64,000 bases of DNA. Source: Winogradskyella sp. PC-19 (GTDB taxonomy: Bacteria > Bacteroidota > Bacteroidia > Flavobacteriales > Flavobacteriaceae). Both the position numbers and the translations under genes were made by a program. The notes under the pieces were generated by a model. That model worked only from the letters and a program-made list of their open reading frames with translations. It did no database searches and was not told the DNA's origin. The stretch is from the NCBI RefSeq assembly GCF_002163855.1, contig NZ_CP019332.1, forward strand, positions 2,149,145 to 2,213,144. The letters run 5' to 3'. Below, piece by piece: positions 36,182-44,999 of this stretch. Position 1 is the stretch's first letter. Every line of letters starts with the position of its first letter.

Positions 36182-36694
36182 TTAAAACCAAAACCTTACA
36201 AAAGGCAACCATGGGTCTGCATAAATGCTTTCATCCTCGTCATAAAGCACATCGTATCTAACGCCAAAAGTTACATTTCCTGTTCGATAACCAGCGCCTA
36301 AAAATAAAGCTGTAGCCCAAAAATTATCTCTTTCGTTAGAAGAAAATATACCTTCAAACGATGTGTTGACATTGACTTGCTCCAATTCTACGGAAAGTTG
36401 TAATTCAGGAAATGGATTGGTTAAAGCAATAACACTTCCACCTAAAATAGTTGAGTTAAAAACATCTTTTTGACTGCTGTAACTTCCGGTTAGGCCTAGG
36501 CCAGCTGAAAAATAGGGATTAAAGTCATAAACGGCTTGTGGTGCTAGTGTTCCGCTAAAAAAGCCATTCCCAAAATTTAGTCCAATACCACCACCAAATC
36601 TGACATTGTTCCAAAAACTGTTATTGTTTTCAATTTGTGAAAAACCAATAAAACTAAAAAAGATAAATACTATTGAGATTAAAAGAGACTTCAT
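36182..36694 (-). CDS. Small outer-membrane beta-barrel protein
   Basis: A signal peptide (LLISIVFIFFSFIGFSQ) leads into about 150 residues of amphipathic strands (FGGGIGLNFGNGFFSG, FSAGLGLTGSYSS, TGNVTFGVRYDVLY) ending in RFWF, a typical barrel end. It probably forms an eight-strand barrel. As I recall, proteins like this in flavobacterial genomes are sometimes labelled alpha-ketoglutarate decarboxylase because they lie beside sucA; nothing in the sequence supports an enzyme. Confidence 0.7.
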   Translation of the reverse strand: MKSLLISIVFIFFSFIGFSQIENNNSFWNNVRFGGGIGLNFGNGFFSGTLAPQAVYDFNPYFSAGLGLTGSYSSQKDVFNSTILGGSVIALTNPFPELQLSVELEQVNVNTSFEGIFSSNERDNFWATALFLGAGYRTGNVTFGVRYDVLYDEDESIYADPWLPFVRFWF

Positions 36695-36760
36695 TCTAAG
36701 AAATTAATTAAACAATTCTTATAAATATACTAAAAGTGCGACTAAAAAAGGTAAAAGTTG

Positions 36761-36768
36761 TACTTTTG
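36761..36768 (+). promoter_or_regulatory. Possible sucA promoter -7 box
   Basis: TACTTTTG matches TAnnTTTG and lies 39 bases before the sucA ATG. I find no good TTG at the expected -33 distance, so it may need an activator or may be chance. Confidence 0.35.
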
Positions 36769-36807
36769 TCTAAACTTTGTTGAAACGAAAACGTCTCAAA
36801 AAAACAA

Positions 36808-39564
36808 ATGGATAAATATTCCTTTCTTAACGCAGCACACACAGCATATTTCGCTGATTTATACGACCAATATCTTAAAAATCCAGATTCTGTAGAGCCA
36901 AGTTGGCGTGCCTTTTTTCAAGGGTATGACTTTGGTGCAGAAAGTTATGGTTTAGATGGTGAAATTGTAGAAGGTGTTTCGACTCAAATTCCTGAGCATG
37001 TTCAAAAAGAATTTCAGGTTATAAAACTCATCGACGGCTACAGAAGTAGAGGCCATTTGTTTACAAAAACAAATCCTGTTCGAGCAAGACGAAAATATGC
37101 ACCAACTTTAGAAATTGAAAATTTTGGTTTATCAAAAAATGATTTACAAACCAGATTTTCTGCAGGAGAAGTTTTAGGATTAGGTTCGGCAACACTGCAA
37201 AGTATTATTGATCATTTAGAACGTATTTATTGTGATTCTATTGGTGTAGAATACATGTATATACGCCAGCCAGAAGAAATAGATTGGATTCAGAATAAGT
37301 TAAATATAAATGATAACCATTCAAATTTTTCAGCTGAAGAAAAGAAAAATATTCTTAGAAAATTAAATGAAGCTGTTTCTTTCGAAACCTTTTTACATAC
37401 AAAGTATGTTGGTCAAAAACGTTTTTCCTTAGAAGGGAATGAATCATTGATTCCTGCTTTGGATGCTATGATAGAGAAGGCAGCAGATTATGGCGTTAAG
37501 GAGTTTGTAATGGGTATGGCACACCGTGGTCGTTTAAGTACATTGACCAACATCTTTGGAAAATCTGCAAAAGATATCTTTAGTGAGTTTGATGGAAAAG
37601 ATTACGAAGAAAAAATCTTTGATGGAGATGTAAAGTACCATTTGGGTTGGACGAGTGACCGTGAAACAGATACAGGTAAAAAAATAAATTTAAGTATAGC
37701 ACCAAACCCATCACATCTTGAAACAGTTGGAGCAGTTGTAGAGGGTATTTCGCGTGCAAAACAAGATAAAAAAGAAATTGAAGATGCTTCACAAGTACTA
37801 CCAATTGTAGTTCACGGAGATGCAGCAATTTCTGGCCAAGGTTTAGTTTATGAACTGGTCCAAATGGCGCAGTTAGATGGTTATAAAACCAACGGAACAA
37901 TTCATATTGTGGTAAACAACCAGATTGGTTTTACAACAAACTATTTAGACGGTCGATCAAGTACATACTGTACAGATGTTGGTAAAGTTACTTTATCTCC
38001 TGTATTACATGTCAATGCCGACGATGCTGAGTCTGTTGTTCATGCTATTTTATTTGCTTTAGACTTCAGGATGCAATTTAACAGGGACGTTTTTATTGAC
38101 TTGTTAGGTTACAGAAAATATGGACACAATGAAGGTGATGAGCCAAAATTTACACAGCCGCTATTATACAAGGCTATATCAAAGCATCAAAACCCTAGGG
38201 ATATTTACGCAGCAAAACTAATTGCTGAAGGTATTATCGATGAAGGTCATGTTAAGAAAATTGAAAAACAATATAAGGACCAACTTGAAGAAAAATTAGT
38301 GGATTCGCGTAAGATTGAAAAGACTAAAATTTCTCTATTCATGCAGGAACAATGGAAAGACTTTGTACGTGTAGATGAAAAAGAAATGGTCAAAACGATT
38401 GATACAACAGTATCAAAAGATTTACTTCAAAATATTACCAAAACTATTTCTAACCTACCAGATGACAAAAAATTTATTCGTAAAATTCAGCGTTTGGTAG
38501 AGTCACGTCAAACTATGTTTGATGAAGATAGATTAGATTGGGCTATGGCAGAACATTTGGCATACGGATCATTACTATCAGAAGGTTTTAATGTTCGTAT
38601 TTCAGGTCAAGATGTAGAGCGTGGTACATTTTCACATAGACATGCGGTTGTCAAGGTTGAGGATAGTGAGGAAGAAATAATTCTTCTAAAAAATGTATCT
38701 GAAAATCAAGGACAATTCAATATATACAATTCATTATTATCAGAATATGGAGTTGTCGGGTTCGATTATGGTTATGCTATGGCAAGCCCAAAAACATTGA
38801 CAATTTGGGAAGCACAATTTGGTGACTTTAGTAACGGAGCACAGATAATGATTGACCAATACATTTCGTCTGGAGAAGACAAATGGAAAACCCAAAACGG
38901 ATTAGTAATGTTGTTGCCTCACGGTTACGAAGGTCAAGGAGCAGAGCATTCTTCAGGTCGTATGGAACGTTATCTACAAGGTTGTGCAAAGGACAACATG
39001 TTTATTGCCGATTGTACGACACCAGCAAACATGTTCCACTTATTACGTCGACAAATGAAGGCTAATTACAGAAAACCTTTAATAGTTTTCACACCAAAAA
39101 GTTTATTACGTCACCCAAAAGTAGTTTCTAGGGTAGAAGACTTTGCAAACGGAAATTTTCAAATGCTAATTGATGATGAAAATGCAAAAGCTAGTAAAGT
39201 AAAAACGTTAGTTTTTGTTACTGGAAAGTTCTTTTATGACTTACAAGACGAACAAGAAAAATTAGAAAGAGACGATATTGCATTGGTAAGAATTGAGCAA
39301 TTGTTCCCATTACCTGTTAATAAGATGAGAGAAATACTCAAGAAATATAAGAATGCTGACGACGTTGTTTGGGCACAAGAAGAACCACGTAATATGGGAG
39401 CTTATAGTCATATGCTAATGCATTTTGATGAAGCAAAACAATGGCGTTCTGCAAGCAGAAGGCCTTATGGTGCACCAGCAGCAGGAAGTTCGGTGCGTTC
39501 AAAAATGCGTCACCAAGAAGTTATAGATTATGTTTTTGATAAAAGCAAAAACAACCAGAGATAA
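36808..39564 (+). CDS. sucA: 2-oxoglutarate dehydrogenase E1 component
   Basis: The 918-residue thiamine-diphosphate enzyme decarboxylates 2-oxoglutarate in the TCA cycle and passes the succinyl group to the E2 lipoyl arm. It has the E1o N-terminal segment (AYFADLYDQYLKNPDSVEPSW), the HRGRLSTLTNIFGK motif, the ThDP-binding GDAAISGQG through VNNQIGFTT, and the transketolase-like C-terminal half (HGYEGQGAEHSSGRMERYLQ). Length is normal. sucB follows 39 bases later in the same direction, so they form one operon. Confidence 0.97.
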   Translation: MDKYSFLNAAHTAYFADLYDQYLKNPDSVEPSWRAFFQGYDFGAESYGLDGEIVEGVSTQIPEHVQKEFQVIKLIDGYRSRGHLFTKTNPVRARRKYAPTLEIENFGLSKNDLQTRFSAGEVLGLGSATLQSIIDHLERIYCDSIGVEYMYIRQPEEIDWIQNKLNINDNHSNFSAEEKKNILRKLNEAVSFETFLHTKYVGQKRFSLEGNESLIPALDAMIEKAADYGVKEFVMGMAHRGRLSTLTNIFGKSAKDIFSEFDGKDYEEKIFDGDVKYHLGWTSDRETDTGKKINLSIAPNPSHLETVGAVVEGISRAKQDKKEIEDASQVLPIVVHGDAAISGQGLVYELVQMAQLDGYKTNGTIHIVVNNQIGFTTNYLDGRSSTYCTDVGKVTLSPVLHVNADDAESVVHAILFALDFRMQFNRDVFIDLLGYRKYGHNEGDEPKFTQPLLYKAISKHQNPRDIYAAKLIAEGIIDEGHVKKIEKQYKDQLEEKLVDSRKIEKTKISLFMQEQWKDFVRVDEKEMVKTIDTTVSKDLLQNITKTISNLPDDKKFIRKIQRLVESRQTMFDEDRLDWAMAEHLAYGSLLSEGFNVRISGQDVERGTFSHRHAVVKVEDSEEEIILLKNVSENQGQFNIYNSLLSEYGVVGFDYGYAMASPKTLTIWEAQFGDFSNGAQIMIDQYISSGEDKWKTQNGLVMLLPHGYEGQGAEHSSGRMERYLQGCAKDNMFIADCTTPANMFHLLRRQMKANYRKPLIVFTPKSLLRHPKVVSRVEDFANGNFQMLIDDENAKASKVKTLVFVTGKFFYDLQDEQEKLERDDIALVRIEQLFPLPVNKMREILKKYKNADDVVWAQEEPRNMGAYSHMLMHFDEAKQWRSASRRPYGAPAAGSSVRSKMRHQEVIDYVFDKSKNNQR

Positions 39565-39603
39565 ATTAAAAACAACTCAAATTAGAGCTTAAATACATAA
39601 AGC

Positions 39604-40836
39604 ATGATTTTAGAAATGAAAGTGCCTTCACCAGGCGAATCAATTACAGAAGTAGAAATTGCAGAATGGTTAGTCCAAGATGGCGATTATGTAGAAAAAG
39701 ACCAAGCCATTGCTGAAGTGGATAGCGATAAGGCAACTTTAGAATTACCAGCGGAAGCAAGCGGAATAATTAAGCTTGAAGATTCAGATGGTAATAGATA
39801 TGAAGAAGGTGATGCTGTTGTTGTTGGTGCAGTTGTTTGCTTGATTAATACAAGTGCAGCTAAACCAGAAGGTAGTTCTGATGAAACTCCAAAAGAAGCT
39901 AAGGAAGAAACACCTAAAAAGAAAGAGTCAAAGCCAGTAGCAAAAGATACAAAAACATATGCTACAGGCAGCGCAAGTCCAGCAGCAAAAAAGATTTTAT
40001 CAGAAAAAGGAATTGAAGCATCATCCGTTTCTGGTTCAGGAAAAGACGGTCGTATCACAAAAGAAGACGCTATAAACGCAGTGCCTTCTATGGGTACACC
40101 AACAGGTGGAAACCGAAGTACTTCTCGTAGCAAAATGTCAATGTTACGTCGTAAAGTAGCTGAGCGTTTAGTAGAAGCAAAAAATACTACTGCAATGTTA
40201 ACGACTTTTAATGAAGTCGATATGTCTCCAATTTTTGATTTGCGTAAACAATACAAAGAAGATTTTAAAGCAAAACATGGCGTTAGTCTTGGGTTTATGA
40301 GTTTCTTTAGTCTAGCAGTTGTTCGTGCATTAAAAATGTACCCAGCAGTTAACTCAATGATTGACGGAAAAGAAATGCTGACTTACGATTTTGTAGATAT
40401 AAGTATTGCTGTTTCAGGACCAAAAGGATTGATGGTGCCTGTGATAAGAAATGCAGAAAATTTATCATTTCGAGGTATAGAATCTGAAGTTAAGCGATTA
40501 GCAATTAGAGCTAGAGAAGGCGAGATTACAGTAGACGAAATGACAGGAGGTACTTTTACAATTACTAATGGAGGTGTATTTGGTAGTATGTTATCAACTC
40601 CAATTATCAATCCTCCTCAAAGTGGTATTTTGGGAATGCATAACATTGTTGAGCGTCCAGTTGCTATTGATGGTAAAGTTGAAGTAAGACCAATTATGTA
40701 TGTAGCATTATCTTACGACCACAGAATTATTGATGGTAAAGAATCTGTAGGTTTCTTAGTTGCTGTAAAAGAAGCTTTAGAAAACCCTGTAGAGTTATTA
40801 ATGGATAACGATATTAAGAAGGCTTTAGAAATGTAA
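39604..40836 (+). CDS. sucB: 2-oxoglutarate dehydrogenase E2 (dihydrolipoyl succinyltransferase)
   Basis: The 410-residue protein has a lipoyl domain (residues 1-75) with the lipoylated lysine K43 in [11 protein letters not shown], a charged Lys/Glu/Pro linker, a peripheral E1/E3-binding segment ([20 protein letters not shown]), and the catalytic acyltransferase domain with the HxxxD active site ([11 protein letters not shown]). It transfers succinyl to CoA. The E3 (lpd) gene is not in the window. A terminator hairpin follows directly. Confidence 0.96.
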   Translation: MILEMKVPSPGESITEVEIAEWLVQDGDYVEKDQAIAEVDSDKATLELPAEASGIIKLEDSDGNRYEEGDAVVVGAVVCLINTSAAKPEGSSDETPKEAKEETPKKKESKPVAKDTKTYATGSASPAAKKILSEKGIEASSVSGSGKDGRITKEDAINAVPSMGTPTGGNRSTSRSKMSMLRRKVAERLVEAKNTTAMLTTFNEVDMSPIFDLRKQYKEDFKAKHGVSLGFMSFFSLAVVRALKMYPAVNSMIDGKEMLTYDFVDISIAVSGPKGLMVPVIRNAENLSFRGIESEVKRLAIRAREGEITVDEMTGGTFTITNGGVFGSMLSTPIINPPQSGILGMHNIVERPVAIDGKVEVRPIMYVALSYDHRIIDGKESVGFLVAVKEALENPVELLMDNDIKKALEM

Positions 40837-40857
40837 GTCTTATTAAATATATAGTTT

Positions 40858-40888
40858 AAAAAAACCTTCACTAGTTGAGGGTTTTTTT
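40858..40888 (+). terminator. Terminator of sucAB
   Basis: Arms 40858-40870 and 40876-40888 form a stem (with one G-U pair in the plus-strand RNA) with a five-base loop and T7 tail. Confidence 0.8.
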
Positions 40889-40899
40889 ATTTCATAAAA

Positions 40900-40927
40900 A
40901 AAGCGCAATTCCCCCAAATTGCGCTTT
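40900..40927 (-). terminator. Terminator of the 31-codon gene
   Basis: Perfect 11-bp stem, arms 40900-40910 and 40917-40927 (AAAGCGCAATT and its complement), six-base loop, followed on the minus strand by T7. It lies 47 bases after the stop of the small minus-strand reading frame. Confidence 0.75.
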
Positions 40928-40973
40928 AATATTTTAGATACCCTATTATATCTAAAAGCTAACTAAACTAAAA

Positions 40974-41069
40974 TTAACTAAAAAAGACTACAGAGACATT
41001 TGCTACTATTATAGCAACAGTACTTACAATTAGTAGTAACACAAATATTTTACTGTTGTTATTTTTCAT
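40974..41069 (-). CDS. Possible 31-residue single-helix membrane peptide
   Basis: From an ATG (complement of 41067-41069) to TAA (40974-40976) the frame encodes 31 residues: a basic start (MKNNNSK), one long hydrophobic helix of about 22 residues (IFVLLLIVSTVAIIV and on), and a short end. It is too short for most gene finders. Support comes from context: the region is otherwise empty, a minus-strand terminator follows, and a conserved palindromic element shared with another locus lies 72 bases upstream of the ATG. Function unknown; it could be a membrane-stress or regulatory peptide. Confidence 0.5.
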   Translation of the reverse strand: MKNNNSKIFVLLLIVSTVAIIVANVSVVFFS

Positions 41070-41140
41070 ACTTAAATAATTTCCTTGTAAGAAATATTAT
41101 TGATTGTTAGCAATGTAAATTTCGGAATAATATTTCAGCT

Positions 41141-41187
41141 ATCTATACGTATAAATACTGATATTTAATTTTAACATTTATAACAGG
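41141..41187. repeat. Copy A of a 47-base regulatory-like element
   Basis: Aligned without gaps to 62828-62874, 37 of 47 bases agree. The first 16 bases (ATCTATACGTATAAAT) are a near-perfect palindrome; an AATTTTAA-ATTTAT block follows. It lies upstream of the 31-codon minus-strand frame. Confidence 0.55.
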
Positions 41188-41249
41188 TTTTTTGGTTAAA
41201 TAGCTAAAAATCAAAACTTTATTAAGGTAGCTAAAAAAATGTATTAAAA

Positions 41250-41690
41250 CTATAGTTTTAAATAAAGGTATTTTTTGTCATAGTCAATAATCCCTTTTCC
41301 TTTTTTTAGTATATCGGCACCGATGATACCGTCAACAGCATCAGCATTGTGATTTAAGAGACCTTGATTAACATGGGTAAGATTAAATAGTATTAACGGT
41401 ATGCGCTGTTTTTGCCATTTACCTATTTTTAAAGTATTAGATTTTGAGAGTTTCGTTACCATATCAGAAGCTCCTGCACCAACAGCCTTAATTTCCGAAT
41501 CTACAACTTTAAGATTAAAGTGTTCTATTGCTTCAAAACCAACGCAACTACTAGATGCACCAGTATCCAAAATAAAGCGTCCTTTAATACCATTAATGAT
41601 AGCTCCAATTTCAAAATGATTGGTTTTGGTAAGTTTTAGCTTGACTTTTGAGTATCCTTTTTCTATTAAAAAATCTTTAAGCGTTTCCAT
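41250..41690 (-). CDS. Retropepsin-like aspartic protease
   Basis: The 146-residue protein has a single aspartic-protease motif (LDTGASSSCVG, D42) and a C-terminal hydrophobic-Gly partner (DAVDGIIGADIL), the layout of dimeric retropepsin-like clan AA proteases such as the bacterial aspartyl protease family. It should be active only as a dimer. No signal peptide, so it is probably cytoplasmic. I chose the ATG at 41690 (METLKDF); a longer start at 41765 would cover the whole tatD promoter. It is divergent from tatD. Confidence 0.82.
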   Translation of the reverse strand: METLKDFLIEKGYSKVKLKLTKTNHFEIGAIINGIKGRFILDTGASSSCVGFEAIEHFNLKVVDSEIKAVGAGASDMVTKLSKSNTLKIGKWQKQRIPLILFNLTHVNQGLLNHNADAVDGIIGADILKKGKGIIDYDKKYLYLKL

Positions 41691-41726
41691 TTTTTCACTT
41701 TGTGTAAATATAATACTATAAACAAT

Positions 41727-41734
41727 TATTTTTG
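41727..41734 (+). promoter_or_regulatory. tatD promoter -7 box, probably leaderless
   Basis: TATTTTTG ends four bases before the tatD ATG (41739). The nearest TTG (41700-41702) is 24 bases away, slightly long for a -33 element. Confidence 0.5.
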
Positions 41735-41738
41735 CGGT

Positions 41739-42506
41739 ATGATAATTACAGATACGCACACCCATTTATATAGTGATTCCTTTGATGAAGATAGGCAAGC
41801 GATGATAAAGCGAGCTATAGATTCTGGAGTAAAACGTTTTTTTATTCCTGCAATAGACTCTAGTTACACAAATGCTATGTATAAGTTAGAAACCGAATTT
41901 CCTGATGAGGTATTTCTAATGATGGGTCTGCACCCTACATCTGTAAAAGATAATTATAAAGAAGAGCTAGACCATATACAAGAGCAATTTCAAAAAAGAG
42001 ATTTTTATGCTGTTGGCGAAATAGGAATCGATTTGTATTGGGATAAAAGTACTTTAGATATTCAGATTGAGGCTTTTAGATTTCAAATTAACTTAGCTAA
42101 AAAATACAAACTTCCGATTGTAATCCATTGTCGAGAAGCTTTTGACGAAATTTTTCAAGTTTTAGAAGAAGAAAAGAGCGATGATTTATTCGGAATTTTT
42201 CATTGTTTTACTGGTAATTTTATACAAGCAAAGCAAGCTATTTCGTATAACATGAAATTAGGTATTGGAGGTGTGGTGACTTTTAAAAACGGTAAGATAG
42301 ACCAGTTTATCAATCAAATAGATTTAAAACATATAGTTTTAGAGACTGATTCACCTTATTTAGCGCCCAAACCTTATCGAGGAAAACGCAATGAAAGTAG
42401 TTATATAATTAAGGTTCTAGAAAAATTATCGGAACTTTACGGTATTTCAGAATCTGAGATTGCTGAAATCACTACACAAAATTCAAAAGCCGTTTTCGGA
42501 GTTTAA
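41739..42506 (+). CDS. tatD: TatD-family metal-dependent hydrolase
   Basis: The 255-residue TIM-barrel protein has the metal ligands in order: H7-T8-H9 (THTHLY), the glutamate in GEIGIDLYWD, H in IHCREAF, H in FHCFTG, and D in ETDSPYL. TatD-type enzymes are DNases or D-aminoacyl hydrolases; the exact substrate is not fixed. I chose the ATG at 41739, four bases after a promoter box; a start at 41700 would include that box. The asparaginase gene follows after one base. Confidence 0.9.
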   Translation: MIITDTHTHLYSDSFDEDRQAMIKRAIDSGVKRFFIPAIDSSYTNAMYKLETEFPDEVFLMMGLHPTSVKDNYKEELDHIQEQFQKRDFYAVGEIGIDLYWDKSTLDIQIEAFRFQINLAKKYKLPIVIHCREAFDEIFQVLEEEKSDDLFGIFHCFTGNFIQAKQAISYNMKLGIGGVVTFKNGKIDQFINQIDLKHIVLETDSPYLAPKPYRGKRNESSYIIKVLEKLSELYGISESEIAEITTQNSKAVFGV

Positions 42507-42507
42507 T

Positions 42508-43533
42508 ATGGAAAAACCAAACATACTTTTAATTTATACTGGTGGTACTATTGGGATGATAAAAAATCCTGATACAGGAGCTTTAAAGGCTTTTGATTTT
42601 AGTAACCTTTTAAAACGAATTCCTGAATTAAGACTACTAGATTGTGATATAGAGACGGTTTCTTTTGAAGAACCTATAGATTCATCTAATATGAACACCA
42701 AATATTGGTGTGACATTGCCGATATTATAAAAGATAATTATAGCAAGTTTGATGGTTTTGTTGTTTTGCATGGTAGTGACACTATGAGTTATTCTGCTTC
42801 TGCATTAAGTTTTATGCTCGAAAATTTATCCAAGCCAGTAATTTTTACTGGGTCTCAATTACCGATTGGAGATTTACGTACCGATGCTAAAGAAAATTTA
42901 ATCACTTCAATTCAATTGGCTTCACTTCATAAAAAAGGAGAGCCTGTAATTAGAGAAGTAGGGCTGTATTTTGAATATAAGTTGTATCGTGGTAACCGAA
43001 CTACAAAGATTAATGCCGAGCATTTTGAAGCATTTGAGTCTTTAAATTTTCCGCATTTAGCAGAATCAGGTGTGCACCTAAATATCAATAAAAAGTTTTT
43101 ATTAAAACCTAATATAGAGGCTTCTCTGAAGGTAAATAAAAAGATGGACTGTAATGTGGCTATATTAAAACTATTTCCAGGAATTGCAAAACCTATTTTA
43201 GAAGCTGTTTTAAAAAGTAAACTTATTAAAGGGTTAGTTTTAGAAACATACGGTTCAGGAAATGCAACAACAGATTCATGGTTTATAGATTTGTTAGAAA
43301 AAGCTATTAAAAGAGGTGTCTATATTATTAATGTAACACAATGTTCTGGTGGTAGTGTAAGAATGGGACAATACGAAACGAGTTCTCAGCTCAAAAATAT
43401 CGGAGTCATCTCAGGAAAAGACCTAACAACTGAAGCAGCAATTACTAAGCTCATGTATCTCATTGGTCAGAATATTAGTCGATTAGAATTTCAATCCATA
43501 TTTGAAAGGTCTTTGCGTGGCGAAATGTCCTAA
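42508..43533 (+). CDS. ansA: Type I (cytoplasmic) L-asparaginase
   Basis: The 341-residue protein has both catalytic threonine regions: YTGGTIGMI (T14 near the start) and HGSDTMSYSASAL with the T-D-K triad partner in TDAKENL. No signal peptide is present, as in cytoplasmic type I enzymes. It converts asparagine to aspartate and ammonia. I chose the ATG at 42508, one base after the tatD stop; the frame is open further upstream inside tatD. Co-transcribed with tatD. Confidence 0.92.
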   Translation: MEKPNILLIYTGGTIGMIKNPDTGALKAFDFSNLLKRIPELRLLDCDIETVSFEEPIDSSNMNTKYWCDIADIIKDNYSKFDGFVVLHGSDTMSYSASALSFMLENLSKPVIFTGSQLPIGDLRTDAKENLITSIQLASLHKKGEPVIREVGLYFEYKLYRGNRTTKINAEHFEAFESLNFPHLAESGVHLNINKKFLLKPNIEASLKVNKKMDCNVAILKLFPGIAKPILEAVLKSKLIKGLVLETYGSGNATTDSWFIDLLEKAIKRGVYIINVTQCSGGSVRMGQYETSSQLKNIGVISGKDLTTEAAITKLMYLIGQNISRLEFQSIFERSLRGEMS

Positions 43534-43605
43534 AATTAACGCCTATAATTTTAGTGTTTGAAGATTTTTTTGTTATTTGGCGTTCTGTAATTTTAAGAGA
43601 CTTAC

Positions 43606-43693
43606 AGAGAGGTGGCCGAGTGGTCGAAGGCGCACGCCTGGAAAGTGTGTAAACGCCAAAAGCGTTTCGAGGGTTCGAATCCCTTCCTCTCTG
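43606..43693 (+). tRNA. tRNA-Ser (GGA anticodon)
   Basis: The 88-base gene folds into a class II tRNA: 7-bp acceptor stem (AGAGAGG with CCTCTCT), D-arm GGCCGAGTGGTC, anticodon loop CTGGAAA with GGA, a long variable arm, and T-arm GAGGGTTCGAATCCCTT. Discriminator G at 43693; CCA is not encoded. It reads UCC and UCU serine codons. Confidence 0.95.
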
Positions 43694-43766
43694 CTGATGT
43701 TACTTAAATAGTTACATATTTTTTATATCTTTAACACTTTAACTAATAAAATTAAGATTCAAGACA

Positions 43767-44537
43767 ATGAAAAGATTATTTTCTATCCTAGCCATTACAT
43801 GTTTAATGGCAGTTGGAACTGTTAATGCAAACGCAACAACAACAGTAGCAGCCGCAACAACAACCGTTGCAAATGTAGCCCAAGAAGAAGCAGCAGATGC
43901 TGAAGATTTAGGGTTTCATCAAGAATTAAAAAAGAGATTTATTGAAGGTGGTCCAGGATTCATGGGCATCGTTTTATTATGTTTAATTCTTGGTTTAGCT
44001 ATTGCTATTGAAAGAATTATCTTTTTAAATCTTTCTACTACAAATTCAAAAAAATTAACTCAAAATGTTGAAGACGCTTTAGCATCTGGAGGTATTGAAG
44101 CAGCTAAGGAAGTTTGTAGAAATACAAAAGGACCTGTTGCATCTATCTTTTATCAAGGTCTAGACAGAGCGGACGAAGATATTGACGCTGCTGAAAAAGC
44201 TGTTGTAGCTTACGGTGGTGTACAAATGGGTCAGTTAGAAAAGAATGTATCTTGGATATCATTATTTATCGCATTAGCACCAATGCTTGGTTTCATGGGT
44301 ACAGTAATTGGTATGATTAAAGCCTTTGATAAAATTGAAGCCGCTGGTGATATGCAACCTTCTTTAGTAGCAGGTGGTATTAAAGTAGCACTTTTAACAA
44401 CAGTATTTGGTCTTATTGTGGCTATTATACTTCAGATTTTTTACAACTATATCATCGCTAAGATTGACAGTATTGTAAATGATATGGAAGATTCTTCAAT
44501 TACATTAATGGATTTATTAGTAAGACACAAAAAATAA
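43767..44537 (+). CDS. ExbB/TolQ/MotA-family proton channel
   Basis: The 256-residue protein has an N-terminal hydrophobic, signal-like segment and an Ala/Thr-rich linker, then the three ExbB helices: about residues 70-92 (IVLLCLILGLAIAIERI), 163-185 (ALAPMLGFMGTVIGMIKAF) and 200-230. The ALAPMLGFMGTVIGMI segment is the family signature. With the two ExbD proteins downstream it should form the proton-driven motor that energises TonB and outer-membrane receptors. First gene of the cluster. Confidence 0.9.
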   Translation: MKRLFSILAITCLMAVGTVNANATTTVAAATTTVANVAQEEAADAEDLGFHQELKKRFIEGGPGFMGIVLLCLILGLAIAIERIIFLNLSTTNSKKLTQNVEDALASGGIEAAKEVCRNTKGPVASIFYQGLDRADEDIDAAEKAVVAYGGVQMGQLEKNVSWISLFIALAPMLGFMGTVIGMIKAFDKIEAAGDMQPSLVAGGIKVALLTTVFGLIVAIILQIFYNYIIAKIDSIVNDMEDSSITLMDLLVRHKK

Positions 44538-44546
44538 GAGTTAGGT

Positions 44547-44993
44547 ATGCATAAAATTTTAAAAATAGTAGCTGCTATCTTAAGTCTACTTGGCATTGTA
44601 TTCTTAGTAAGAATCATTGCTAAAGGAGATGATGAAATAGAAGCAGCTGCATTAGCAGGAGATACTGCTATCATAGACCCAATGGCCTTTGTTACTTATG
44701 TAATATTAGGCTTAGTTTTAGCTTTTGTTTTATTTTTTGTAATAAAGAATTTATTTACAAACACAGCAGGACTAAAAAATACGATAATAGGACTCGTAGC
44801 CTTTGTTGCGGTACTATTAATAGCTTATTTAGTTTCCGGTGGAGATGTTACACAATATAAAAATCAAGACGAGTTTGCTACTCCAGGCCAATCTCAAATG
44901 GTCGGAGCTGGATTAACCGCATTTTACATTTTGTTAGCGGTAGCAGCTGCAGCAATGATTTTTTCAGGAGTTAAAAAAATAATCAGTAAATAG
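44547..44993 (+). CDS. Membrane protein of the ExbB-ExbD cluster, unknown function
   Basis: The 148-residue protein has four hydrophobic segments (about residues 5-25, 48-67, 76-94 and 122-142) with an acidic loop after the first. I do not recognise a named family. It is encoded between exbB and the first exbD with gaps of 9 and 6 bases, so it is probably a membrane accessory subunit of that motor (inference). Confidence 0.75.
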   Translation: MHKILKIVAAILSLLGIVFLVRIIAKGDDEIEAAALAGDTAIIDPMAFVTYVILGLVLAFVLFFVIKNLFTNTAGLKNTIIGLVAFVAVLLIAYLVSGGDVTQYKNQDEFATPGQSQMVGAGLTAFYILLAVAAAAMIFSGVKKIISK

Positions 44994-44999
44994 TAAATT

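Noticed and set aside
39687-40256. 189-codon minus-strand frame inside sucB
   Set aside because: Antisense to the lipoyl and linker region of sucB; the Ser/Ala-rich product mirrors the Lys/Glu codons of the real gene.
42460-42507. Longer asparaginase start inside tatD
   Set aside because: The extra 16 codons overlap the conserved end of tatD; the ATG at 42508 directly before the conserved NILLIYTGGTIG segment is the natural start.
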